A stretch of 64,000 nt of DNA, from positions 62,001-126,000 of the forward strand of contig NZ_JALDNB010000014.1 of the NCBI RefSeq assembly GCF_022699665.1, given 5' to 3'. The DNA comes from Chryseobacterium aahli (GTDB lineage: Bacteria > Bacteroidota > Bacteroidia > Flavobacteriales > Weeksellaceae). A program made the position numbers and the translations under genes. Below are positions 8,307-17,322 of the stretch, one piece after another. Under the pieces are notes generated by a model that was not told the DNA's origin, ran no database searches, and saw only the letters and a list, made by a program, of their open reading frames with translations. Position 1 is the first letter of the stretch; each line of letters begins with the position of its first letter.

Positions 8307-8582
8307 GTTGTAAAAGTAGAAATTTAATTTACAATTTAGATGAATCAAGTTTAAATTTTTAATTAAAAATTACTTTTTTTCCGAAAATGTGATGAGAATA
8401 ATATCTTTCGATGCTTATTTTTTTAAAAAACAAATTTTGATTATAATAGGTAAATTAAAGATTGTTTTTAGAATAGGGATTTTTTAAGCTAAGAAAGTTT
8501 TGAATGCAGTAGATAGAAATGGGGATGCACTATCCAGTAGATTTTTAGATAAGTTTTTGATGAGAGGATTTGTATAGAAACT

Positions 8583-8617
8583 AAAAAAGAGAAACCAAAT
8601 ATTGATTTCTCTTTTTT
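8583..8617 (-). terminator. Terminator after the tRNA-Lys-like remnant
   Basis: AAAAAAGAGAAA and TTTCTCTTTTTT form a 12-bp perfect stem with an 11-base loop; on the minus strand it follows the tRNA-like 3' end and finishes in a T-run. Confidence 0.75.
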
Positions 8618-8619
8618 AG

Positions 8620-9052
<433 letters not shown>

Positions 9053-9083
9053 ATTTGTAATTTTGAGAAAATTACTAAAACAG

Positions 9084-9158
9084 TCGGGGCGGCAGGATTC
9101 GAACCTGCGACCTCCTGGTCCCAAACCAGGCGCGATGACCGGACTACGCTACGCCCCG
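9084..9158 (-). tRNA. tRNA-Pro(TGG)
   Basis: 75 nt on the minus strand. Acceptor CGGGGCG/CGCCCCG with discriminator A; anticodon stem CCTGG/CCAGG around loop TTTGGGA gives TGG. T-arm GGTTCGAATCC. CCA is not encoded. Confidence 0.95.
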
Positions 9159-9173
9159 AATTAGTCTTTGCTG

Positions 9174-9260
9174 CGGAGAGTAAGGGATTCGAACCCTTGG
9201 TACCGTTACCAGTACGCATGTTTAGCAAACATGTCCTTTCGGCCTCTCAGGCAACTCTCC
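9174..9260 (-). tRNA. tRNA-Ser(GCT)
   Basis: 87 nt on the minus strand with the long variable arm of class II tRNAs (TACTGGTAACGGTA). Acceptor GGAGAGT/ACTCTCC, discriminator G; anticodon loop TTGCTAA gives GCT. It is the first gene of the minus-strand tRNA transcript. Confidence 0.95.
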
Positions 9261-9303
9261 TAAACAACGTTTTTGAATGACTTCTATTCCGTTATTGCGA
9301 GTG

Positions 9304-9335
9304 CAAATATAGAATAGATTTCTTTATTTACCAAA
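9304..9335 (-). promoter_or_regulatory. Promoter of the tRNA Ser-Pro-Arg transcript
   Basis: On the minus strand TTTG (9335-9332) is followed after 20 bases by TATATTTG (9311-9304), a good match to the Bacteroidota TTTG/TAnnTTTG promoter. It lies 43 bases ahead of tRNA-Ser. Confidence 0.7.
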
Positions 9336-9357
9336 TAATTTTCAGAAAAAAATTGTG

Positions 9358-9365
9358 TATTTTTG
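9358..9365 (+). promoter_or_regulatory. -7 element of the amidase gene promoter
   Basis: TATTTTTG matches TAnnTTTG and lies 29 bases upstream of the amidase ATG. It is divergent from the tRNA promoter 50 bases away. Confidence 0.5.
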
Positions 9366-9394
9366 AAGGAATAATCGGTTAAAAATCTAAACTA

Positions 9395-10420
9395 ATGCGT
9401 AAAACATTATATATCATCGGCTTAAGTACTCTTGTTTTTTCTTGTACTTCGCAAAAAAATGTAAAGAAAAGTACTTACAAGCCGAGAACTACTGTGATAC
9501 AACCAAAAACGGCGGTTAACTCTCAAAATTTAGAAAAAAATAAACCTGAAGTTGCAACCGAACATGGTGTTGAATTTTTCAGAACAAATATTGCAGATAT
9601 CACTAAAAATGATAACACTACAAGTTACGGGTCTATCGTCTCTGCAAAACCTGCAGGATATAAAGTTGTGAAAACACATTTTCCAGCAATTGCTCAGAAT
9701 TTCAGACAAAAATATTTGATTTTACATTACACGGTTTTACCTGATGATAAATCGATTGAGGTTCTTACAAAGCAGTCTGTAAGCGCACATTATTTAGTGA
9801 ATAATTTGGGTGATAACGAAATTTACCAATTAGTTGATGAGAACAAACGTTCATATCACGCTGGTGTAAGCGCTTGGCGCACCGATAAAAACCTTAATGA
9901 TACTTCAATTGGGATTGAAATCGTGAACTTGGGTTATAAAGCGGATGCAACCGGAGCAAAAACTTTTGAACCATTCAGTGATGATCAGATTAAAAAAGTT
10001 GCTGCATTGGCGAAAGATATTGTGACGAGATACAATATTCCGGCAACCAATGTTTTGGCGCATTCAGATATTGCTCCGACAAGAAAGCAAGATCCGGGGC
10101 CACTTTTTCCTTGGAAGAAACTTTATGATGAATATCAAATCGGGATGTGGTATGATGAAATGGCAAAACAGAACCTATTATTGTTAGCTCAAACAGATAT
10201 TGAAACAAAGTATAATGAGCCGTCATTTGTTTTTTTAGTTCAGACTGCTTTACAAAAATTTGGTTATGATCTGTTGCCAAACGGAAAATGGGATGATGTT
10301 ACAAAAAAAACTATAGAAGCTTTACAATATCACTTCAGACCACAAAATTATAGCGGTGTTTTAGACGCTGAAACATGGGCTATTTTACAGTCTTTGAATC
10401 AAAAATATCCAACAAAATAA
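9395..10420 (+). CDS. N-acetylmuramoyl-L-alanine amidase lipoprotein with peptidoglycan-binding domain
   Basis: A 341-residue lipoprotein: the signal peptide ends in LVFSC, with lipobox Cys17. The amidase_2 (T7 lysozyme/AmpD-like) domain spans about 95-250, with the first zinc ligand in ILHYTV, a central YHAGVSAWR and the second His in LAHSDIAP followed by KQDPGP. The C-terminal 80 residues form a PG_binding_1 domain (VQTALQKFGYDLLPNGKWDD). AmiD-type enzymes cut the bond between N-acetylmuramate and the stem peptide in cell-wall turnover, here probably at the outer membrane. It is transcribed alone, upstream of aspA on the same strand. Confidence 0.9.
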   Translation: MRKTLYIIGLSTLVFSCTSQKNVKKSTYKPRTTVIQPKTAVNSQNLEKNKPEVATEHGVEFFRTNIADITKNDNTTSYGSIVSAKPAGYKVVKTHFPAIAQNFRQKYLILHYTVLPDDKSIEVLTKQSVSAHYLVNNLGDNEIYQLVDENKRSYHAGVSAWRTDKNLNDTSIGIEIVNLGYKADATGAKTFEPFSDDQIKKVAALAKDIVTRYNIPATNVLAHSDIAPTRKQDPGPLFPWKKLYDEYQIGMWYDEMAKQNLLLLAQTDIETKYNEPSFVFLVQTALQKFGYDLLPNGKWDDVTKKTIEALQYHFRPQNYSGVLDAETWAILQSLNQKYPTK

Positions 10421-10494
10421 ATTAAAAAAGCGCATCTTCAACGGTGTGTTTTTTATCATTTAAATTAATTTAAACTGTTAAAAAAAATATTTTA

Positions 10495-11895
10495 ATGGAA
10501 AACTTCAGACAAGAAAGTGATTTGTTAGGCGAACTGAATGTTCCGGTTAACGCCTATTACGGGGTTCAGACGCAGAGAGCGATTGATAATTTCAAAATTT
10601 CGGGTCAGCTTCTTTCATCTTATCATGAATTTATAAAAGGGTTGGCTTTCGTAAAAAAAGCAGCAGCTAAAACCAATTACGAGTTAGGTTTACTCGATCA
10701 GGATTTATATTTTAAAATTGCTGAAACCTGTGACGAATTGATTGGTGGATTATTCCATACTGAATTCCCTGTTGACATGATTCAGGGAGGTGCGGGAACT
10801 TCTATCAATATGAATGCGAATGAAGTGATCGCCAACAGAGTTTTAGAAAAATTAGAAAAAAATAAAGGTGAATACGAATTTTGTTCACCAAACGATCATA
10901 TCAATCTCTCGCAATCGACCAATGATGCGTATCCCACGGCAATCAAAATGGGATTGTTGCAGATGAATGAAACTTTAGTTGAAAAATTAAAGAAAATTGT
11001 TGAAGCTTTCCGTGCAAAAGGCGTGGAATTTCAAGATGTGATTAAAATGGGGCGAACACAGCTTCAGGATGCCGTTCCGATGACAATGGGGCAGGAGTTT
11101 GAAGCGTTTGCTGCAACTTTGGAAGAAGATATTTCTAAATTAAATAACAACGCTAATTTATTTGTTGAGGTCAACATGGGCGCAACCGCAATTGGTACAG
11201 GAATCAATGCTCCGATAGGGTATGCAACGCTTTGTGCTAAAAATTTAGCAGAGATTACAGGCTATCCCGTGGTTTCAGCACCAGATTTGGTTGAAGCAAC
11301 TCCGGACACAGGTTCGTATGTTATTTACTCTTCAGCGATGAAGCGTTTGGCTTTAAAACTTTCCAAAATCTGTAATGATTTAAGATTACTGTCTTCAGGA
11401 CCGAGAGCTGGTTTGTCTGAAATCAATTTGCCACCAATGCAGCCCGGATCATCCATTATGCCTGGAAAGGTAAATCCTGTCATCCCTGAAGTGGTGAATC
11501 AGGTTTGCTTTAAAGTGATTGGAAATGATTTAACGGTAACTTTTGCAGCAGAAGCCGGACAATTGCAGTTAAATGTAATGGAGCCCGTTCTTTCGCATGC
11601 CATTATGGAAAACATTCATTTTCTATGTAACGCACTTGATACGCTTCGTGAAAAATGTGTGGTGGGAATTACTGCAAATAAGGAAGTTTGTCTCAATATG
11701 GTCAAACACAGCATCGGAATTGTGACTGCGCTTAATCCATATATTGGCTACAAACAATCTACACAGATTGCAAAAGAAGCTCTTGCAACAGGACAAAGTG
11801 TATACAATTTGGTATTGGAAAAACATCTACTTTCTCAAGAACAGTTAGACGAAATTCTTGATCCAAGAAATATGTTGAAACCGCACAATAAATAA
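10495..11895 (+). CDS. aspA: Aspartate ammonia-lyase
   Basis: A 466-residue fumarase/aspartase superfamily enzyme that reversibly deaminates L-aspartate to fumarate and ammonia. Conserved regions are present: TQRAIDNF near the N-terminus, GGAGTSINMNANEVIAN, SQSTNDAYPTA, GRTQLQDAVPMT and the superfamily signature GSSIMPGKVNPV. The length equals that of bacterial aspartases. Aspartase is favoured over class II fumarase because of the QTQRAIDNF and TSTNMN-like residues, though the families are close. It sits in a single-gene unit. Confidence 0.92.
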   Translation: MENFRQESDLLGELNVPVNAYYGVQTQRAIDNFKISGQLLSSYHEFIKGLAFVKKAAAKTNYELGLLDQDLYFKIAETCDELIGGLFHTEFPVDMIQGGAGTSINMNANEVIANRVLEKLEKNKGEYEFCSPNDHINLSQSTNDAYPTAIKMGLLQMNETLVEKLKKIVEAFRAKGVEFQDVIKMGRTQLQDAVPMTMGQEFEAFAATLEEDISKLNNNANLFVEVNMGATAIGTGINAPIGYATLCAKNLAEITGYPVVSAPDLVEATPDTGSYVIYSSAMKRLALKLSKICNDLRLLSSGPRAGLSEINLPPMQPGSSIMPGKVNPVIPEVVNQVCFKVIGNDLTVTFAAEAGQLQLNVMEPVLSHAIMENIHFLCNALDTLREKCVVGITANKEVCLNMVKHSIGIVTALNPYIGYKQSTQIAKEALATGQSVYNLVLEKHLLSQEQLDEILDPRNMLKPHNK

Positions 11896-11974
11896 TGGGT
11901 AATAAATAATTGGTAATGAGTGATTTTTAATTATTTCTTAATCAATTTAATAACTCAATAATTCAAAAATAGAT

Positions 11975-12829
11975 TTGAAATTTTTAATCATCATTCCCGC
12001 ACACAACGAACAGGGAAATCTTCCGTTCACCTTAGATTCTTTACAGCAGCAAAGTTTTAAAGATTTTAAAGTGGTTATCGTGAACGATGGTTCTACGGAT
12101 AAAACTACTGAAGTCATCAGAAAATACACAGCTGCAGATTCTCGTTTTGCGACCATTGATTTGGCGAAGTCTGCTCATCAGCCGGGTTCAAAAGTGGTGA
12201 ATGCTTTTAAAAATGGGTTAAAAACTCAAAACATCGATGATTTTGATATCATCTGTAAGTTTGATGCCGACATTATTTTAGAAAGTAACTATCTTTTTGA
12301 AGTACAAAAAGCATTTGCTAATCATCCAGAATACGGTTTAGTTGGCGGTTTACTGTATGTTGAAAAAAATGGAGATTGGGTGTATGAAGGTAACTCAAAT
12401 AAACATCATGTTCGCGGTCCAATGAAAGCTTATAGAAAAGAATGTTTTGAAGCCATCGGCGGTTTAAGGGAGACTTTAGGTTGGGATAATATTGATTCTA
12501 TTTTGCTTAAAAATTTAGGTTGGGAAGAAATTGTTTTGCCTGAATTGCAAGTGAAATTAATCAAAGCAAAAGGAGCAGATTATACGATAAAACCTGCAGA
12601 TTATTACGGAAGATATTTTTATTTTTTAGGTTTAAACCGATTTCTCACTTACGTGGCGGCAGCGAAAGAAGCCATGAAAATAAAGTCGCCTTCATTTCTG
12701 TTCCAAATTATCAATGCTTACGAAAAATGCAAATCTCAAAATCTTGAATTGAAGATTTCGAAAGATGAGCAAAAAGTAATTAATGAACACCGTTGGGGCC
12801 TATTTAAAAAGAAATGGTTTAAAATTTAA
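11975..12829 (+). CDS. Family 2 glycosyltransferase
   Basis: A 284-residue GT-A enzyme starting at TTG. The nucleotide-sugar binding core is clear: LIIIPAHNEQGNLPFTLDSL, VVIVNDGSTDKT and the metal-binding DXD-like FDADI at about residue 95. After that comes GGLRETLGWDNIDSILL, the acceptor-side region, and a C-terminal amphipathic part without obvious membrane spans. It probably transfers a sugar in glycan or lipid-linked assembly; donor and acceptor are unknown. It lies 79 bases upstream of another glycan gene in the same direction. Confidence 0.85.
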   Translation: MKFLIIIPAHNEQGNLPFTLDSLQQQSFKDFKVVIVNDGSTDKTTEVIRKYTAADSRFATIDLAKSAHQPGSKVVNAFKNGLKTQNIDDFDIICKFDADIILESNYLFEVQKAFANHPEYGLVGGLLYVEKNGDWVYEGNSNKHHVRGPMKAYRKECFEAIGGLRETLGWDNIDSILLKNLGWEEIVLPELQVKLIKAKGADYTIKPADYYGRYFYFLGLNRFLTYVAAAKEAMKIKSPSFLFQIINAYEKCKSQNLELKISKDEQKVINEHRWGLFKKKWFKI

Positions 12830-12908
12830 ATTCAATATGAATGGGCTTTAACCCGTTTACAAAAAAAAATCATGCGATCGGCTTTAGTCAAAACTTACAA
12901 ATAATTCA

Positions 12909-13979
12909 TTGAAAAAAATAGCCTACATAGAAATCGATACCCACGCAGAAATTGCTCAGGATTTTATGGATTTACTGCATGATTCAAAAGCATTTTCTGT
13001 GGATTATTATTTTTCAGAGAAGATTAAAAATCAAATCAAAGAAAGTGACGAATCTGTTCATGTGTCAGATTCTTCGATGATTTTGGATCAGTTGTCGACG
13101 AAAAAATATGATTTGGTTATTATCGGAACGGTTCACCGTTATTTCAATACTTTTTTAGCGATTAGTCAGAAATACAACACTTCGGTTATTGTTCATAATC
13201 TCAATTTTTCAAAAATTTCAAAGGCTAATTTACTTAAAAACATTTTTAAAAATGATTTGATTTATCGTCTAAAATTATGGTGGAAAGAAGGTCTTTTTTA
13301 CGCAAATAAAGCTTACGGAAAAGCTCATCATCATTTGGTTCTCGATCAGGAATTGTCTTCTGATAAGCTTAAATTCCTGCCTCTTTTTTATACCAAATCA
13401 TTTGAAAAAATAAAAAGTGAAATTCTAACAATCGTTATTCCGGGTGGAGTTTCTCAGAAAAGAAGAGATTACGAAAAGGTTATTCAAACAATTTACAATC
13501 TTGAGATCGATATCAGAAATGGATTAGATTTAAAAAATAAACTCATTGAATTTGTTTTCCTTGGAAAAGCGAAAGGAGATGAACTAAAACAAATTATAAA
13601 TCTTGAGCGTTTTCTTGAAAATATCAATATCACCTATTTCCCACAAAGGGTTTCTTCTGAAATCTTCGATCAATGGATGAAAAAAGCAGATGTTCTCTGG
13701 TGCCCGATTCAAGAAGAAACGGAATTTTTCAGCAATAAAGAAATTTATGGCAAAACAAAAATGACTGGGAATTTAGGAGACGCCATCAAATATGGAAAGT
13801 TTGCGGTTTTCCCTAAAAATTATTCGTCAAAACTTGAGTTTATCATTCCTGAAGAAGAAAATGTGATCGAACAATTTTTTAGATTAAAAGATTCAAAATT
13901 TGATTTTTTGAAAGATTTTAGCCGTGAAAAAATTCAAAAAGGCATAGAAGAAGTTCTGAATCAGTTGGTTTCTATTTAA
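12909..13979 (+). CDS. GT-B-like glycosyltransferase family protein
   Basis: A 356-residue protein starting at TTG. It has a two-lobed layout: an N-terminal part with YDLVIIGTVHRYF and a C-terminal part with TIVIPGGVSQKRRDYE, IEFVFLGKAKGDEL and a region DVLWCPIQEE...GNLGDAIKYGKFAVFP that resembles the donor-sugar site of GT-B enzymes (surface-exposed sites for a nucleotide sugar). The motif match is weak and no family number can be assigned. Its stop overlaps the end of the convergent flippase gene by 8 bases. It likely works with the GT2 gene upstream. Confidence 0.55.
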   Translation: MKKIAYIEIDTHAEIAQDFMDLLHDSKAFSVDYYFSEKIKNQIKESDESVHVSDSSMILDQLSTKKYDLVIIGTVHRYFNTFLAISQKYNTSVIVHNLNFSKISKANLLKNIFKNDLIYRLKLWWKEGLFYANKAYGKAHHHLVLDQELSSDKLKFLPLFYTKSFEKIKSEILTIVIPGGVSQKRRDYEKVIQTIYNLEIDIRNGLDLKNKLIEFVFLGKAKGDELKQIINLERFLENINITYFPQRVSSEIFDQWMKKADVLWCPIQEETEFFSNKEIYGKTKMTGNLGDAIKYGKFAVFPKNYSSKLEFIIPEEENVIEQFFRLKDSKFDFLKDFSREKIQKGIEEVLNQLVSI

Positions 13980-15447
13980 ATTTCAAGACACTTTTAATGA
14001 ATTTCATATTCAGATAATCCTCGATTGGGAAGATTTTGGTGAAATGATTTCCAATAAAAATCAGAATTAAAACGACCGCAGGTTTATAAACAAGATTGAT
14101 GAAATTATTGTCAAAAACAGGCAATACAATCGCTACCGTAATCGCCAGAGTACAGATAATCGATACGAAAATCATCTCAATCGAAAAAGGCGAGACTTTA
14201 AACATGAAATAATTGAATACGACTTTAATCACATTATAAATGGTTACTGAAATTGCAGTAGATAGGGCAATACCAATTAACGAAAGGTCGGTGTGATTGA
14301 TGAAATACCAGTTTAAACTTATCGTTAAACCCGCCAATAAAAGCATCACGATAATATTGAATTTGTAATATTTTGAAAGCGAGATGATATTTCCGTTGAA
14401 ACCGGTCGCTAAATCCATTAAAACGGCAGATCCCCAAATCCAGATAACGGGTTCGTACATTCTCAGTAAGTCTCCTTTTTTAGGCATAAAATGTGTCAGA
14501 TAAGGAAATCCAACCATAATGCAGCCAAACAAAACAGCTCCCAAAAAGTAGATGGTTAATGAGGTTTTTTTGTGAAATCTGTCGAGCTCTTCCATATCTC
14601 CATCGGCCAAATTTTTTCTGATAATTGGCGCAGAAATATTAAACAATCCTAATTGCGGAATGGATATCAAAGAAATAAGAGCAAGTAAAATACTGTAAAC
14701 AGCGATTTCTTCTTCCCCGATAAATTCACCGATCATGTAGTTGTTGATTGCCATATGATTTCCGAAAGTCCCTAAAAATCCGAAAAAACTATAAGCGGCA
14801 AACTCCTTGTAAAAATGATCTTTCTTAAAATAATCTCTGCTGAAATCAAGCTTTACTTTTTCAAGCTTATTAGTGTAGTAAATATATCCGGTGAGCATCA
14901 ATGCAAACATTCCGAAGAAAAAAGCTAGCGCAATTTGTTCTGAAAACTGAAAATAAAAGAAGAGGCAGAAAGATCCCAGATTCGCTAATTTTGGTAAAAG
15001 ATTATCAAAAATATTCGAAACTACTATTCTTTTATAATTGGAAATATATCGGTTAAAAACTGCGCAAAGTGAGAGAGTTAAGACAAGTGGAAGAATGTAT
15101 TTCTTACTTTCCCAGATTTTCATTTTTGTAAATTCAGGAAATAAAAAAGGGATGAGGAGAAAAATAATCAGAAAAAGTAAAAAGTTGATACAGACTAATG
15201 CTAAAGAGAGAGAAAGCATGTTTTGATTTTTACCATCTTCGTGAGCTTTCCCAAAAAACTTCACATTAGAATAAGAAATTCCCAAAACGACGAAAGGAAC
15301 CAACATTTCTGCTGCAGACATGATGTATCTTAAAGTTCCGTAAAAAAAAAGATTATTCGTAAAAATAAAAATGGAGAACATCCCGATCAACGTCGCAATG
15401 TAACCAATCACGGAATACTTAAATCCCTGCCTTTCAACTACACTCAT
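13972..15447 (-). CDS. Polysaccharide flippase (Wzx-like, MOP superfamily)
   Basis: A 491-residue protein with about 12-14 hydrophobic helices covering nearly all of it, a typical size and layout for MATE/Wzx-type exporters that flip undecaprenyl-linked oligosaccharides across the inner membrane. N-terminal KYSVIGYIATLIGMFSIFIF and the RYISNYKRI loop are typical of the Bacteroidota flippases. It lies 6 bases downstream of the FkbM methyltransferase and is co-transcribed with it. The 3' ends of this gene and the glycosyltransferase overlap by 8 bases. Confidence 0.85.
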   Translation of the reverse strand: MSVVERQGFKYSVIGYIATLIGMFSIFIFTNNLFFYGTLRYIMSAAEMLVPFVVLGISYSNVKFFGKAHEDGKNQNMLSLSLALVCINFLLFLIIFLLIPFLFPEFTKMKIWESKKYILPLVLTLSLCAVFNRYISNYKRIVVSNIFDNLLPKLANLGSFCLFFYFQFSEQIALAFFFGMFALMLTGYIYYTNKLEKVKLDFSRDYFKKDHFYKEFAAYSFFGFLGTFGNHMAINNYMIGEFIGEEEIAVYSILLALISLISIPQLGLFNISAPIIRKNLADGDMEELDRFHKKTSLTIYFLGAVLFGCIMVGFPYLTHFMPKKGDLLRMYEPVIWIWGSAVLMDLATGFNGNIISLSKYYKFNIIVMLLLAGLTISLNWYFINHTDLSLIGIALSTAISVTIYNVIKVVFNYFMFKVSPFSIEMIFVSIICTLAITVAIVLPVFDNNFINLVYKPAVVLILIFIGNHFTKIFPIEDYLNMKFIKSVLKFK

Positions 15448-15453
15448 AAAATT

Positions 15454-16248
15454 TTAATAGTTTTTTGGAATAAAAATGATATTGTTGATGTAGTCGGTCT
15501 TATTTTTTTCGTCAGTGGTATTTTTAATAAGGATTTCTTCGGTCAGTCTTTCGATTTGGAAATTTTTTCTGTTTAAATAATTGACATCAAAACCCCAGCT
15601 TTCCACTTCTGAAATTTCGTTCCAGATTGGTTGGTCATGATGTCTCTGTTCCATCTCAACCATTAAAGTGGGTTTGAATTTTTTGATGATGTTTTTTCCG
15701 CCGTGCAGTGTTTTCATTTCGTTTCCTTCAACATCAATTTTGATGAAATCGATTTTGTTGAAATTCTCGATCGCTGCCCAATCGTCTAGTTTAATTACTT
15801 TTACCTGTTCGGTATAGCTTTTTTCTTCGCCTTTTTCTTTGTAAGAAGTATTAAGAGTTCCTCTTGAGGCGACCATCTTTCCATTGATGATGGGAACTTT
15901 AAATTCAGCGGTCGTATTTTCGTCAGAAAGTGCCAAAGGTAGAACATGCATCGCCGGAAATAACCTTTTCAGTCTCGAATTCAGCTTTTTGTTTGGTTCA
16001 AAGGCGTAAATATTGGAATGCGAAAGAGTGTTTTCTAATTGATAGAGAAACGTTCCCACGTTGGCGCCAATATCTAAAATGACTGCACTTTTAGGCAGAA
16101 ATTCTTTAATCCAGACCAATTCGGGTTCTACATTACGCTTTGAAAAATTTTCTTTAGTTAATTGATGTAAACTTTTAAAATATCTCTGTTTGTAAAAACC
16201 TGGACTGATGTACTGTAGTTTTTCTGCGAGTTGCTGATATAAAGACAT
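15454..16248 (-). CDS. FkbM-family methyltransferase
   Basis: A 264-residue SAM-dependent enzyme. The Rossmann fold is visible: ILDIGANVGTFLY (SAM site), IYAFEPNKKL, and DFIKIDVEGNEMKTLHGG, the FkbM signature in which the acidic residues bind metal or substrate. FkbM enzymes O-methylate sugars or other hydroxyls. It is the first gene of a two-gene unit with the flippase; a -7 box is seen at 16275-16282. Methylation of an exported glycan is an inference from the neighbour. Confidence 0.88.
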   Translation of the reverse strand: MSLYQQLAEKLQYISPGFYKQRYFKSLHQLTKENFSKRNVEPELVWIKEFLPKSAVILDIGANVGTFLYQLENTLSHSNIYAFEPNKKLNSRLKRLFPAMHVLPLALSDENTTAEFKVPIINGKMVASRGTLNTSYKEKGEEKSYTEQVKVIKLDDWAAIENFNKIDFIKIDVEGNEMKTLHGGKNIIKKFKPTLMVEMEQRHHDQPIWNEISEVESWGFDVNYLNRKNFQIERLTEEILIKNTTDEKNKTDYINNIIFIPKNY

Positions 16249-16274
16249 TGCTTTCTTTTTTTTATGACGACCGA

Positions 16275-16282
16275 CAAAGATA
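16275..16282 (-). promoter_or_regulatory. -7 element of the FkbM-flippase operon
   Basis: On the minus strand the sequence is TATCTTTG, a match to TAnnTTTG, 26 bases ahead of the FkbM start codon. No convincing -33 box was found. Confidence 0.45.
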
Positions 16283-16365
16283 GTGAAAAATGTTAAAACG
16301 ATGTTAAAATATCACAAATGTAAAACCTTGTTTATGAGTTATTTATGTTGTTTGGAAGCTGTGGA

Positions 16366-17043
16366 TTACTCAGAAGCATTTGAAAAAGGCGCATTTAAAA
16401 AATCATTAAAAGGTTTTGCAGAATTCATAATATCAGTTAGTTTTTGTACAGCGTTTTTATCCATGGCATCTTTATTTGTCAGGTTATAAACTCCGATAAA
16501 ACTTTTAAGTCTAAGATATTCCGCCATTGGATCTTCTTTTTCAAAACCTTGAGGAATTTTTTTCAACTCATGCTCACGGTCTAATTCACCATAGTATTTT
16601 TTGAAATCTTTGTGATCAATTGCTTTTAAAAATTCATCTTTAAAGACTGATATTTCTTTTCTGATTTCTTTTAAAACAGGTGCTTCAGGCAGGTAAATTC
16701 CACTGGCGATAAATGATTTTCTGGGTTGAATATGAAGGTAGTGACCCGATTTTTCGTTGCTTTTTCCCATTCCGAGTGATGCACCGAAATAATTTTTGTA
16801 AGGCGTTTTATCTTTAGAAAAACGAATGTCTCTATAAATTCTGAGCAATGATTTTTTAGCATTGAGTTTCGCTACTTTTTCATCAGATTTTCCGACTTCC
16901 TGAATAAGTTGTTCTACAAAATTTTCAAATTCTTCCTGAGCCTCAGTGAAAAGATTTTTATTGTCGTTAAACCACTCTCGATTGTTGTTTTCATCGAGCT
17001 GTTTCAGATAGTCAAATATTTTTTTTGAAAGTGTAGCCGTCAT
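16366..17043 (-). CDS. DUF2461-family protein
   Basis: About 225 residues matching the DUF2461 / TIGR02453 family: NREWFNDNK near residue 25, a LLRIYRDIRFSKDKTPYK core that is the family hallmark, and a GHYLHIQPRKSFIASGIY block. The family has no established reaction. The ATG at 17043 (MTATLSKK) is preferred to 17064, since a -7 element TAATTTTG (17069-17062, minus) overlaps the longer start. Single-gene unit. Confidence 0.85.
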   Translation of the reverse strand: MTATLSKKIFDYLKQLDENNNREWFNDNKNLFTEAQEEFENFVEQLIQEVGKSDEKVAKLNAKKSLLRIYRDIRFSKDKTPYKNYFGASLGMGKSNEKSGHYLHIQPRKSFIASGIYLPEAPVLKEIRKEISVFKDEFLKAIDHKDFKKYYGELDREHELKKIPQGFEKEDPMAEYLRLKSFIGVYNLTNKDAMDKNAVQKLTDIMNSAKPFNDFLNAPFSNASE

Positions 17044-17294
17044 TTTCTGTATTATTTTAATCAAAATTAAAGAAATCTAATCAGACTTGCAGTTTTTATC
17101 TTTCATTTAAATAATTCATAAGTATTAATGAAAAATTCAAATAAATCGATAAAATAAAAGGAATTTGAGGGTTTTTTAAATTTAAAATAAAATTTTTGTC
17201 CTTTTTTTGTATAAATTCGAAAATACTTAGAGTTTTCTAAATTAAAATTATCAATTCGTTAATATTATATAAAGCATTATCCAATAATTAGTTG

Positions 17295-17302
17295 TATCTT
17301 TG
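17295..17302 (+). promoter_or_regulatory. -7 element of the DEAD-box helicase gene
   Basis: TATCTTTG, a full match to TAnnTTTG, 21 bases before the ATG. This implies a very short 5' leader. Confidence 0.55.
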
Positions 17303-17322
17303 CAAAAATTTTATATTAATTA

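Noticed and set aside
16283-16489. 68-codon plus-strand frame
   Set aside because: It overlaps the end of the DUF2461 gene on the opposite strand and has no domain.
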